In this document: positions 32,627-40,429 of the stretch, one piece after another
Position numbering within the stretch: the first letter of the stretch is position 1
Layout of the letters: every line of letters begins with the position of its first letter
Source of the DNA: an uncultured beta proteobacterium
GTDB taxonomy: Bacteria; Pseudomonadota; Gammaproteobacteria; Burkholderiales; Burkholderiaceae_C
Reading direction: 5' to 3'
DNA length: 43,926 bases
NCBI GenBank assembly: GCA_903938815.1
Contig: CAJAES010000120.1
Location: 1-43,926, forward strand
Made by a program: the position numbers and the translations under genes
The notes under the pieces: generated by a model
The model's input: the letters and a program-made list of their open reading frames with translations, nothing else
Told to the model about the DNA's origin: nothing
The model's database searches: none

Positions 32627-33613
32627 ATGAGCAAGAAGCCCGTCCGCGTGGCTGTCACCGGCGCCGCCGGCCAGATCGGTTACGCCCTGCTGTTCCGCAT
32701 CGCCTCCGGCGAAATGCTGGGCAAGGATCAACCCGTGATCCTGCAACTGCTGGAAGTTCCGGTGGAAGGCCCGCAGAAGGCGCTCAAGGGCGTCATGATG
32801 GAAATCGAGGACTGCGCCTTCCCGCTGCTGGCCGGCATGGAAGCCCACAGCGACCCGATGACCGCCTTCAAGGACACCGACTACGCGCTGCTCGTGGGCT
32901 CGATGCCCCGCAAGGCCGGCATGGAGCGTGCCGAACTGCTGTCCATCAACGGCAAGATCTTCATCGGGCAGGGCAAGGCGCTGGACGCCGTGGCCAGCCG
33001 TGACGTCAAGGTCCTGGTGGTCGGCAACCCCGCCAACACCAACGCCTACATCGCCATGAAGAGCGCGCCCAGCCTGAAGCGCGAGAACTTCACCGCCATG
33101 CTGCGCCTGGACCACAACCGCGCGCTGAGCCAGATCGCCGCCAAGACCGGCAAGCCGGTTGCGAGCATCAAGAAGCTGGCCGTGTGGGGCAACCACTCGC
33201 CCACCATGTACGCCGACTACCGCTTCGCCACCATCGAGGGCGCGTCGGTCAAGGACATGATCAACGATCAGGTCTGGAACGCCGAGACCTTCCTGCCGAC
33301 GGTCGGCAAGCGCGGCGCGGCCATCATCGAAGCGCGTGGCCTGTCTTCCGCCGCCTCGGCCGCCAACGCCGCCATCGACCACATGCGCGACTGGGCCCTG
33401 GGCACCGGCGGCGAATGGGTCACGATGGGCGTGCCGTCGAACGGCGAATACGGCATCCCGAAGGACGTGATGTTCGGCTACCCGGTCACCTGCGAAGGCG
33501 GCCAGTACAAGATCGTCGAGGGCCTGCCCATCGACGCCTTCAGCCAGACCTGCATCGACAAGACCCTGGCCGAACTGACCGGCGAACAGGACGGCGTGAA
33601 GCACCTGCTGTAA
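32627..33613 (+). CDS. mdh: Malate dehydrogenase
   Basis: Oxidises malate to oxaloacetate with NAD. The 328-residue protein belongs to the LDH-like type found in beta-proteobacteria: VAVTGAAGQIGYALLFRIASG (NAD loop), LLVGSMPRKAGMERAELLSIN (substrate loop arginine), VVGNPANTNAYIA, the LDHNRALSQIA helix and catalytic His in VWGNHSPTMYADY near residue 190. ATG at 32627 follows AGGAG. It is divergent from the gntR-sdh-gltA cluster, completing a TCA block, and ends at a strong terminator. Confidence 0.98.
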   Translation: MSKKPVRVAVTGAAGQIGYALLFRIASGEMLGKDQPVILQLLEVPVEGPQKALKGVMMEIEDCAFPLLAGMEAHSDPMTAFKDTDYALLVGSMPRKAGMERAELLSINGKIFIGQGKALDAVASRDVKVLVVGNPANTNAYIAMKSAPSLKRENFTAMLRLDHNRALSQIAAKTGKPVASIKKLAVWGNHSPTMYADYRFATIEGASVKDMINDQVWNAETFLPTVGKRGAAIIEARGLSSAASAANAAIDHMRDWALGTGGEWVTMGVPSNGEYGIPKDVMFGYPVTCEGGQYKIVEGLPIDAFSQTCIDKTLAELTGEQDGVKHLL

Positions 33614-33633
33614 GCTCGCTCGCGCTGAACCAG

Positions 33634-33658
33634 AAAGCCGGCCTCGCGCCGGCTTTTT
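33634..33658 (+). terminator. Rho-independent terminator of mdh
   Basis: GCCGGC (33637-33642), loop CTCGC, GCCGGC (33648-33653), flanked by AAA on the left and TTTTT on the right. It starts about 20 bases after the mdh stop. Confidence 0.92.
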
Positions 33659-33690
33659 ACATGGTTGCCCCCGACACCCGGAGAACCGAC

Positions 33691-34683
33691 ATGACCGATC
33701 CGATCCACCCGCGCCAGGCGCTGTTCGACCCCGGCGAGCCCGCTGCGCCGTCGCTGCCGGTCTGCGACCACTATTCCGGGGTCGAGGACCGCATGCGCAA
33801 GAGCCTGGCGCTGCAGGCGCGCATGGGGCCGGTCTTCGACGTGACGCTGGACAACGAGGACGGCGCGCCGGTGGGCGGCGAGGTGGAACACGCCCACCTG
33901 ATCGCCGAACTGCTGGACAGCCCGGACAACCTGCACGGCCGGGTGGGCGTGCGCGTGCTGCCCGTCAACCACCCGCGCTTCGCCGACGTGCTGCGCGCCG
34001 TCATGCGCGCGAAGAAGCCGCCCGCCTACCTGATGCTGCCCAAGGCAGGCAGCCTGTCGGATCTGGAACGCGCCGTTCACTTCGTCGACGCGACGGGCGG
34101 GCGCCACGTGCCGCTGCATGCGCTGATCGAGACGCACGGCGCGCTGCGCGACGTGATGCAGCTCGCCGCGCACCCCCGCATCGAGTCGCTCTCGTTCGGG
34201 CTGATGGATTTCGTCTCGGCGCACCGCGGCGCCATTCCGCTGTCGGCGATGGGCGTGCCGGGGCAGTTCGAGCACCCGCTGGTGGTGCGCGCCAAGCTCG
34301 AGATCTCGGCGGCCTGCCATGCCTACGGCAAGGTGCCGTCGCACTGCGTCGTGACCGAGTTCAAGCACGCCTCGGCGCTGCAGGCAGCGGCCACGCGGGC
34401 CTGCCGCGAGTTCGGTTACACGCGGATGTGGAGCATCCATCCGTCACAAGTGCAGGCGATCGTCGACGCCTTCTCGCCCACCACGGCCGAGGTGGACCTG
34501 GCGGTGGAGATCCTCTTTGCAGCACAGGCGGCCGGCTGGGCGCCCATCCGCCACCGTGACACGCTTCACGATCGCGCGAGCTATCGCTACTTCTGGCACG
34601 TGCTGGAGCGCGCACACCGCACTTCCACGGCCGAGGGGCCGCAGTTGCCGGCCGTCGTGCGGGAAGCTTTCTTCAAGGTCTGA
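33691..34683 (+). CDS. CitE-like HpcH/HpaI aldolase/lyase family protein
   Basis: A 330-residue protein of the citrate lyase beta-subunit (CitE)-like branch, which cleaves or forms acyl-CoA thioesters such as malyl-CoA or citramalyl-CoA. Motifs: VEDRMRKSLALQARMGPVFD then VTLDNEDGAP near residue 55 (usual D-x-E-D-G/A metal region), RVNHPRF-like VLPVNHPRF, LMLPKAGSLSDLE near 115, ALIETHGALRDV near 145 with the metal Glu, SLSFGLMDFVSAHR near 170 and MWSIHPSQVQAI near 245. ATG at 33691 with CGGAGAA upstream. It is separated from mdh by a terminator. True HpaI of the nearby hpa pathway is a shorter class II aldolase, so I do not give that name. Confidence 0.8.
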   Translation: MTDPIHPRQALFDPGEPAAPSLPVCDHYSGVEDRMRKSLALQARMGPVFDVTLDNEDGAPVGGEVEHAHLIAELLDSPDNLHGRVGVRVLPVNHPRFADVLRAVMRAKKPPAYLMLPKAGSLSDLERAVHFVDATGGRHVPLHALIETHGALRDVMQLAAHPRIESLSFGLMDFVSAHRGAIPLSAMGVPGQFEHPLVVRAKLEISAACHAYGKVPSHCVVTEFKHASALQAAATRACREFGYTRMWSIHPSQVQAIVDAFSPTTAEVDLAVEILFAAQAAGWAPIRHRDTLHDRASYRYFWHVLERAHRTSTAEGPQLPAVVREAFFKV

Positions 34684-34795
34684 GCGGGCAGTGCGACGCG
34701 GTGGTTTCTTGCCTCCGGTTGCACTCGCCAACGCCTGCATACGCCGGGCGAACGCAGCATTCACTCCGAGCCAACCACCCCGACCGGAGATCACC

Positions 34796-35215
34796 ATGCA
34801 CCGCACCTTGTCCCTGCTTGCACTCACCTTCGCCTTCGCCCTGATGCTGGCCGCGCCGAACGCGCAGTCCAGCGAACTCACGCAGGAGCAACTCGACGCG
34901 GCAGCGCGCGTGTACCTGGGCACCGCCGACTGCGAACTCAAGCAGAACGTGCATCTGCGCGCGCTCGAGGGCAAGCCGGGCCATTTCGAGCTCACGCATC
35001 GCAAGGCGCGCTACACGCTGACCCCGGAAGTCACGACCACCGGCGCCGTGCGCCTGGAAGACAAGCAGGCCGGCGTCGTGTGGCTGCAGATTCCCGCCAA
35101 GTCGATGCTGCTCAACGCCAAGGCCGGCCGCCGCGAGGTGGACGGCTGCATGCACCCCGAGCAGCGCGCCGAATCCGCCACGCCGGCGCCGTCCATCGGC
35201 ATCGCCCTGCGCTGA
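34796..35215 (+). CDS. Small exported protein, unknown function
   Basis: A 139-residue protein with a signal peptide (MHRTLSLLALTFAFALMLAAPNAQS). The mature part begins SSELTQEQLDAAARVYLGTADCELKQ and contains two cysteines (in TADCEL and DGCMHP) that could form a disulfide. No family is recognised. A beta-rich middle (HFELTHRKARYTLTPEVTTTG AVRLED) suggests a small periplasmic domain. ATG at 34796 follows CCGGAGATCACC. It follows the CitE-like gene by 112 bases and meets the leftward epimerase gene one base after its stop. Confidence 0.75.
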   Translation: MHRTLSLLALTFAFALMLAAPNAQSSELTQEQLDAAARVYLGTADCELKQNVHLRALEGKPGHFELTHRKARYTLTPEVTTTGAVRLEDKQAGVVWLQIPAKSMLLNAKAGRREVDGCMHPEQRAESATPAPSIGIALR

Positions 35216-35216
35216 T

Positions 35217-36197
35217 TCAGGCGAGTGCCGCGGCCTCGCGCTCCGGCGTGAGACCCGCCTTGTCGAACACCTGCTGCGTCGGCGGCAAGGCCTGCCACCA
35301 CGCCAGCGTGTCGGCCACCGTTTCGGCCAGCGGCCGCGTCACGAGGCCCGCCGCCAGCGCGCGCCGTACATCGGTCCGCATGAAGCCCGCGTGATCGGCA
35401 TCGTCGGGCAGGGCCAGGGGCAGATCGCTCCAGGGCTGCAGGCCCCGCGCCTGGAGCGTGGCGATGTCGACCCAGCGCCAGTCGGGCAGCACCCCTGAAG
35501 CGTCGGCACAGGCCTGCAGCACGGCATGCATCGTGGTCGGCAGGCCGACCGTGTTGAAGGTGCCCCGCGCGCCGTCGTCCAGCAGTTTCAGCGTGAAGGC
35601 AACCAGATCGCGCGCATCGATCACCTGCACCGCCGCTTCGGGGCTGCCGGGCGCGAGCACGGCATCGCCGTCCGCAGCGCGCGCCAGGCGCGCGGGCCAG
35701 TAGGTGAACCGCTGCGTGGGGTCGTGCGGGCCGACGATGAGCCCGGGGCGAAGCAACAGCGCATCGGCCCCGAGAACCTCTGACAGCGCGGCCTCGCACA
35801 GCGCCTTCAGCGGGCCGTAGGTGCGGCCGTCCACGGTGGTGGTCAGGACGTCGTCGATGACGCCCACCGCGCCCGATTCGTCGTTCGGCGTGGCGGTGCC
35901 GGCGTAGACGGAGATCGACGAGACGAAGGCGTAGGCGCCCACGCGGCCCGCCAGAGTGCGGGCCATGCTGCGCACTTCTGCGGGCAGGTAGCCGCAGGTG
36001 TCCACCACGGCGTCCCAGGTGCCGGTGGCCAGGGCCGACAGATCGGCCCGGCGGTCCCCGGTGCGCTGTTCGACGCCGGCCGGCACGCGGCCGGACTGCC
36101 CGCGGTTGAACACCGTGACCTGGTCGCCACGGGCGAGTGCGGCTTCGACCAGGTGCCGGCCCACGAACCGCGTGCCGCCGATGACCAGCAGCCTCAT
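35217..36197 (-). CDS. NAD(P)-dependent epimerase/dehydratase-like SDR protein
   Basis: A 326-residue extended/atypical short-chain dehydrogenase. N-terminal Rossmann motif MRLLVIGGTRFVGRHLVEAAL with GGTxFVG, then VTVFNRGQSG, VVDTCGYLPAEVR and a YAFVSSISVYAG strand near residue 105. The active-site Tyr/Lys pair is probably YGPLKALCE near residue 145. This look matches isoflavone-reductase-like or NDP-sugar epimerase-like proteins of unknown substrate. The start overlaps the MFS transporter stop by four bases. I favour a housekeeping or detoxification oxidoreductase but cannot name a substrate. Confidence 0.82.
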   Translation of the reverse strand: MRLLVIGGTRFVGRHLVEAALARGDQVTVFNRGQSGRVPAGVEQRTGDRRADLSALATGTWDAVVDTCGYLPAEVRSMARTLAGRVGAYAFVSSISVYAGTATPNDESGAVGVIDDVLTTTVDGRTYGPLKALCEAALSEVLGADALLLRPGLIVGPHDPTQRFTYWPARLARAADGDAVLAPGSPEAAVQVIDARDLVAFTLKLLDDGARGTFNTVGLPTTMHAVLQACADASGVLPDWRWVDIATLQARGLQPWSDLPLALPDDADHAGFMRTDVRRALAAGLVTRPLAETVADTLAWWQALPPTQQVFDKAGLTPEREAAALA

Positions 36198-37474
36198 GCC
36201 GAGGCCGCCTTCAGGCGCGCGCCGCCGGAGCCGCCGCGCAGGCGCCACCACAGCCAGCCCGCGATGCTCAGGTTGAGCGCGTTCCAGGCGATGCCGTTCA
36301 GGAACGCGGCCTCGTACGAGCCGGTCAGGTCGAACACCTTGCCCGACATCCAGCCGCCCAGCGCCATGCCGAAGAGCGTCGCCATCAGCACGGCGCCGGT
36401 GCGGGCGCCGGCCACGGCGGCCGGGAAATGCTCGCGCACGATGATCGCGTAGCTGGGCACGATGCCGCCCTGGAACAGGCCGAACAGCGCCGAGACGACA
36501 TACAGCGACATCAGCGAATTGGCCGGTATGAAGAGCAGCAGCGCCAGCCCCTGCAGCGTCGAGCCCAGCAGCAGCGTGCGAACGCCGCCGATGCGGTCGC
36601 AGATGACGCCGCTGACGAGCCGGCTCGCGATGCCGCAGGCCAGCATCAGCGACAGCATCTCGGCGCCGCGCGCCGCGCCGTACCCGAGGTCGCCGCAGTA
36701 GGCGACGATGTGCACCTGCGGCATGGACATCGCCACGCAGCAGGCGACACCGGCGATGCACAGCAGCAGCAGCGCGGCGTTGGGCGCCAGGCCGAAGGGG
36801 CGGCTGGAAGGCGCTGCCGTGGCCGGGCCCGGGGATGCGGCCATTGACGCGGCCCCGGGAGTGCTTGCAGGCGATGCGGCCGCCACCGCAGCAGGAGGCC
36901 GCTCACGCAGCGCGAACGACAGCGCCGCGAGGCCGAGGCCGCAGAACACGCCCATCGCGCTGTAGGTGAGCCTCCAGCCGTGGTGCTCGATGCCCCATTG
37001 CACCAAAGGCGGCCAGATGGCGCCGGCCACGTAGTTGCCGCTGGCGCAGATGGCCACCGCGATGCCGCGCCGCCGCACGAACCACAACGCGGTGTCGGCC
37101 ACCAGGGGCGCGAAGGCCGAGGCGCTGCCCACGGCGCCCAGCAGCAGGCCGTGCACCAGCGCGAATGCCAGGATGGATTCGGTGCGCGCCGCCAGCAGGA
37201 AGCCCGCCGCCAGCCCCGCGGAGCCCAACAGCAGCACGTTGGACACACCGAAACGGTCGGCCAGCCGGCCCATCATCAGCCCGCCGAGGCCGAAGCCCAC
37301 CATCAGCAGCGTGTAGGGCAACGAGGCATCGGCGCGCGCCACGCCGAACTCCGCCTGCGCGGCCGGCAGCACGACCGAGACCACGTACATGGCGCTGCTG
37401 CCCAGGGTCATGGCCAGCAGGGTGACGAAGAGCCGCGTCCAGGCGTAGCGGCTGTCGGGTGCGTGGCGGCTCAT
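36194..37474 (-). CDS. MFS transporter (oxalate/formate antiporter-like)
   Basis: A 426-residue major facilitator with about 12 hydrophobic segments. The cytoplasmic loop 2-3 motif appears as GLMMGRLADRFGVSNVLL. The middle loop is long and low in complexity (Ala/Pro/Ser-rich, about residues 195-225). Its overall style resembles the monocarboxylate/oxalate-formate branch, but the substrate is unknown. ATG at 37474 gives MSRHAPDSRYAWTRLFVTLL; a longer start at 37549 would run into the PepSY gene. It overlaps both the PepSY gene upstream and the epimerase downstream by four bases each, so the three are one translationally coupled unit. Confidence 0.87.
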   Translation of the reverse strand: MSRHAPDSRYAWTRLFVTLLAMTLGSSAMYVVSVVLPAAQAEFGVARADASLPYTLLMVGFGLGGLMMGRLADRFGVSNVLLLGSAGLAAGFLLAARTESILAFALVHGLLLGAVGSASAFAPLVADTALWFVRRRGIAVAICASGNYVAGAIWPPLVQWGIEHHGWRLTYSAMGVFCGLGLAALSFALRERPPAAVAAASPASTPGAASMAASPGPATAAPSSRPFGLAPNAALLLLCIAGVACCVAMSMPQVHIVAYCGDLGYGAARGAEMLSLMLACGIASRLVSGVICDRIGGVRTLLLGSTLQGLALLLFIPANSLMSLYVVSALFGLFQGGIVPSYAIIVREHFPAAVAGARTGAVLMATLFGMALGGWMSGKVFDLTGSYEAAFLNGIAWNALNLSIAGWLWWRLRGGSGGARLKAASA

Positions 37475-38184
37475 GCCTGCATTCTCCGCCGCCAGGCGCG
37501 CCGGCCCGCCAGCACGGCCAGCACCGCACCCGCCAGCACCAGCGCCCACGACAGCACCGAGGCCGCACGCAGCAGCCAGTTGTTGAAATCGTCGCCGCCC
37601 GTGTAGTCCATGATGTGCAGGCGCCAGAAGAAGTCGTACCAGACCCAGGCCTCGTTGCGGTGGGTGAGGAACTCGCCGCTGGTGCCGTCGAAGTACAGCC
37701 GCGTGCCGAACGTGTCGTCGAAGCGCACGCGCCAGACATTGCCGCGCCCGCCGGTCTCCTCGACGATGAACAGCCGCGCGGGCACCTCGGCCAGCCGCTC
37801 GACGGCCAGCACCGGCAGCGGCGCCTTCAGAAGCGTGCGCGCGAAGGCCTCCACCGCAGGGGCATCAGGCGGCGTCCAGGGCCCGCCCGACAGCGGCACG
37901 TAGCGCGGCGTCTTCTCGCCCTTCAGGCCCACGCGCCAGGCCGCGCCCGAGGGCGTGGCCACGGCGACGAGCGAGGCCACGCGCGCGGCATCGATGCCGT
38001 CCTGCGACGCGGGCAGCTGCTTCAGCGCCAGCACCGGCCGCTTCAGGTCATCAGCGCCCTTCACCCAGCCGTCGAACGGCAGCCATGCGAACAGCAGGCC
38101 GCTGCTCACCCACACCAGCACCTGCACGCCCACGGCCCAGCCGAGCCAGCGGTGCCAGCGCCAGGCGGTCTGCGTGAGGCTCAT
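37471..38184 (-). CDS. PepSY-domain membrane protein
   Basis: A 237-residue protein with an N-terminal helix typical of PepSY-TM proteins (WRWHRWLGWAVGVQVLVWVSSGLLFAW), a periplasmic region containing two PepSY-like segments (YFDGTSGEFLTHRNEAW near residue 170) and a C-terminal helix near a conserved FFWRLHIMDYTGGDDFNNWLL. The family is linked to iron-siderophore reduction or peptidase control, but the role is not settled. It begins 39 bases after the hpaH stop and is coupled to the MFS gene, so it may be the distal end of the hpa transcript or a separate unit. Confidence 0.85.
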   Translation of the reverse strand: MSLTQTAWRWHRWLGWAVGVQVLVWVSSGLLFAWLPFDGWVKGADDLKRPVLALKQLPASQDGIDAARVASLVAVATPSGAAWRVGLKGEKTPRYVPLSGGPWTPPDAPAVEAFARTLLKAPLPVLAVERLAEVPARLFIVEETGGRGNVWRVRFDDTFGTRLYFDGTSGEFLTHRNEAWVWYDFFWRLHIMDYTGGDDFNNWLLRAASVLSWALVLAGAVLAVLAGRRAWRRRMQA

Positions 38185-38223
38185 GCGCCGTTCAGGGTGG
38201 GCATCGGGAAACGCGTGCGCCGC

Positions 38224-39030
38224 TCAGGCGAAGCGGAAGCTGATCGCCCCCAGCGGACCGTAGTCGACGTGGAAGGTGTCGCCTGCCACGGCGGGCGTAG
38301 GCCGCGTGAACGAGCCCGCCAGCACCACGTCGCCGGCGTTGAGCTGTTCGCCCCAGGGCGCGATCTTGTTGGCCAGCCACGCGATACCGTTGGCCGGATG
38401 GTTGAGCACCGCAGCGCCGAGGCCGGTCTCCTCGATCACGCCGTTCTTGAACAGCATGGCGCCGGCCCAGCGCAGGTCGACATCCTGCGGGCGCACCGGG
38501 CGGCCACCGAGCACGATACCCGCGTTGGCGGCGAAGTCCGAGATGGTGTCGAAGACCTTGCGCATCTGCTTCGTTTCACGGTCGAACTGCTCGATGCGCG
38601 CATCGATGATCTCCACCGCCGGCGTCACCCACTCGGCCGCGTCCAGCACGTCGAAGAGCGTCACGCCGGGGCCGCGCAGCGGCTTGCCGAGGATGAAGGC
38701 GAACTCGACCTCCACGCGCGGCGCGATGAAGCGCGAGATCGGGATGTCGGTGCCGTTGTCGAAGAACATGTCGTCCATCAGCGGCGCGAAGTCGGGCTCG
38801 GTGATCTGGCTGGACAGCTGCATCGCACGCGAGGTCAGGCCGATCTTGCGGCCGCGTATGGTGCGGCCGTCGGCGAGTTCGAGCTTCACCCACTCGCGCT
38901 GGATGGCGTAGCCGTCGTCGATGCTCATGCCCGGGTGCTGGCGCGAGAAGTGGCGCAGCGGCGTGCGGGCCTTGCGCGCGTCGTAGAGCTGTCGGGCGAG
39001 CGCGGCGTGGGTCTCGGGGCTGAGGTTCAT
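38224..39030 (-). CDS. hpaH: 2-oxo-hept-3-ene-1,7-dioate hydratase
   Basis: Adds water to 2-oxo-hept-3-ene-1,7-dioate late in homoprotocatechuate meta-cleavage. The 268-residue protein belongs to the FAH-like hydratase family: YDARKARTPLRHFSRQHPGMSIDDGYAIQ, RGRKIGLTSRAMQ near residue 70, PRVEVEFAFILGKPL near 105 (metal-binding glutamates) and NHPANGIAWLANK near 205. ATG at 39030 overlaps the hpaF stop by four bases. An aldolase (HpaI), which would complete the route to pyruvate and succinic semialdehyde, is not seen next to it. Confidence 0.93.
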   Translation of the reverse strand: MNLSPETHAALARQLYDARKARTPLRHFSRQHPGMSIDDGYAIQREWVKLELADGRTIRGRKIGLTSRAMQLSSQITEPDFAPLMDDMFFDNGTDIPISRFIAPRVEVEFAFILGKPLRGPGVTLFDVLDAAEWVTPAVEIIDARIEQFDRETKQMRKVFDTISDFAANAGIVLGGRPVRPQDVDLRWAGAMLFKNGVIEETGLGAAVLNHPANGIAWLANKIAPWGEQLNAGDVVLAGSFTRPTPAVAGDTFHVDYGPLGAISFRFA

Positions 39031-39431
39031 GGCTTCGTGAAGAGTGGGTGCAGGTTGCCGAACTTGCCGTCGAAGACCTCGGGGCCTTCGTCGATCTGCA
39101 GTGTCAGGCCGATGGCCCGGGTGCCGAGCAGCGGCTCGAAATGCGCGCGCGCCTCGGCCACCAGTGCGTCGCCGGCCTGCTGGTGGACGGCGGCGCCGCG
39201 GCCGCGGCCCATGCGCAGGTTCAGGTAGCAGAAGGCGTGGTCGCCGCTGCCGTCGGTGGTGGCATGGTGCGCCGCCGGATAGGCCAGCACCCGCACGCCG
39301 CCGACGGGGAAGACGGCCTTGCCAGCTTCGTCGCGCACGGTGAGCATGGTATCGGCCAGGCGCCGGCACAGCGCCGACATGTCGGTCTGGGCCTCGATCT
39401 GCGGCGTGTAGTAGATGACGAGATGCGGCAT
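39027..39431 (-). CDS. hpaF: 5-carboxymethyl-2-hydroxymuconate Delta-isomerase
   Basis: Isomerises the dienol/oxo intermediate of homoprotocatechuate degradation. The 134-residue protein is a tautomerase-superfamily member: Pro2, exposed after Met removal (MPHLVIYYTPQIEAQTDM), is the expected catalytic base, and DHAFCYLNLRMGRGR near residue 75 supplies the arginine region. ATG at 39431 gives the proper N-terminal proline; a longer frame start at 39488 would bury it and is rejected. It overlaps hpaH by four bases. Confidence 0.92.
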   Translation of the reverse strand: MPHLVIYYTPQIEAQTDMSALCRRLADTMLTVRDEAGKAVFPVGGVRVLAYPAAHHATTDGSGDHAFCYLNLRMGRGRGAAVHQQAGDALVAEARAHFEPLLGTRAIGLTLQIDEGPEVFDGKFGNLHPLFTKP

Positions 39432-39450
39432 GGCGGGATTAAAGGCGGGA

Positions 39451-40377
39451 TTACAGGCGAGTCGCGATGCTGGTGTAGCCGTCGGCACGCGAGGCCACGG
39501 CTGCGGGGATGGCCCGGCCGTCCTGCGGCGTCACCGGGAAGACCACGTTGATCTGCCCGGTGCCCGAGGCTCCGAAGTACGGCGTGACGATGTCCACCGG
39601 CGCGTCGTAGGCCGACCAGCCCAGCGCGCCCAGCAGCATGGCGGTGTCGTGCATGAAGCCTTCGCCGTGGCCCTTGGCGGCGTACTCGGGCAGCATCGCG
39701 CAGAAGTCGGCCCACTCGCCGGCCCGCCACATGCGGATGACCTCGCGGTCCAGGTGCTCCAGGAAGGGGCTCCAGACCTTGAAGCCGAATTCCGGCGCCA
39801 GACCGTTCTGCGCGAAGCGGTGGCTCAGGCTGCCGCTGGCGAAGAAGGCCACGGTGCCGTCGTAGTGATCTTCCACCGCGCGCCGCACGGCCCAGCCCAG
39901 GCGTGCGCTGTCGTCCAGGTAGTGCGCCATGCACAGCGCCGAGATCGAGACCACCTTGTAGTGGCGGTCGGCATTCATGTAGCGCATGGGCACGAGGGTG
40001 CCGTACTCGGGCGCCAGCGTGGTGGCGTCGTGCGAAAGCGTCTCCACGCCCATCGCGTTGGCGGTCCGTGCGATCAGGGCGCCCAGCTCGGGGTTGCCGC
40101 GAAAGCCGTAGGCCATGTTGCTGATGAAGTGCGGCAGCTCGTTGCTGGTGTAGGTGCCTTCCCAGGACGGCGCGCAGTTCAGGTGGTAGTTGGCATTGAC
40201 CAGCCAGTGCGTGTCGGCCACGACGATGGTGTCGACGCCGAGCTCGCGGCACCGGCGGTCGATCTCGAGATGGCCGTCGATGGCGTCCTGTCGGGAGCCC
40301 TTGCGCGGGCCGTCGAGCTCGCTGAGGTACATCGACGGCACGTGCGTGATCTTGGCGGCGAGTGCGAGCTTGCCCAT
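39451..40377 (-). CDS. hpaD: 3,4-dihydroxyphenylacetate 2,3-dioxygenase
   Basis: Ring-cleaving extradiol dioxygenase that opens homoprotocatechuate. The 308-residue protein is of the class III LigB type: iron-ligand histidines in AKITHVPSMYLSEL (His near residue 12) and VADTHWLVNANYHLN (about 55), and a GSLSHRF segment near 185. The start ATG at 40377 gives MGKLALAAKITHVP, matching LigB-type proteins; longer frames are out of context. It lies 19 bases from hpaF and 52 from hpaE on the same strand. Confidence 0.94.
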   Translation of the reverse strand: MGKLALAAKITHVPSMYLSELDGPRKGSRQDAIDGHLEIDRRCRELGVDTIVVADTHWLVNANYHLNCAPSWEGTYTSNELPHFISNMAYGFRGNPELGALIARTANAMGVETLSHDATTLAPEYGTLVPMRYMNADRHYKVVSISALCMAHYLDDSARLGWAVRRAVEDHYDGTVAFFASGSLSHRFAQNGLAPEFGFKVWSPFLEHLDREVIRMWRAGEWADFCAMLPEYAAKGHGEGFMHDTAMLLGALGWSAYDAPVDIVTPYFGASGTGQINVVFPVTPQDGRAIPAAVASRADGYTSIATRL

Positions 40378-40429
40378 GGGCGTCTCCGGTTCGTGGCGGG
40401 CGGCTCGGAGGCCGCCCGGGGCGAGGCGT

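Noticed and set aside
33691..34683. HpcH/HpaI aldolase of the hpa pathway
   Set aside because: The motifs and length fit CitE-like acyl-CoA lyases, and the gene lies beside mdh, well away from and opposite to the hpa operon; calling it HpaI would be unsupported.
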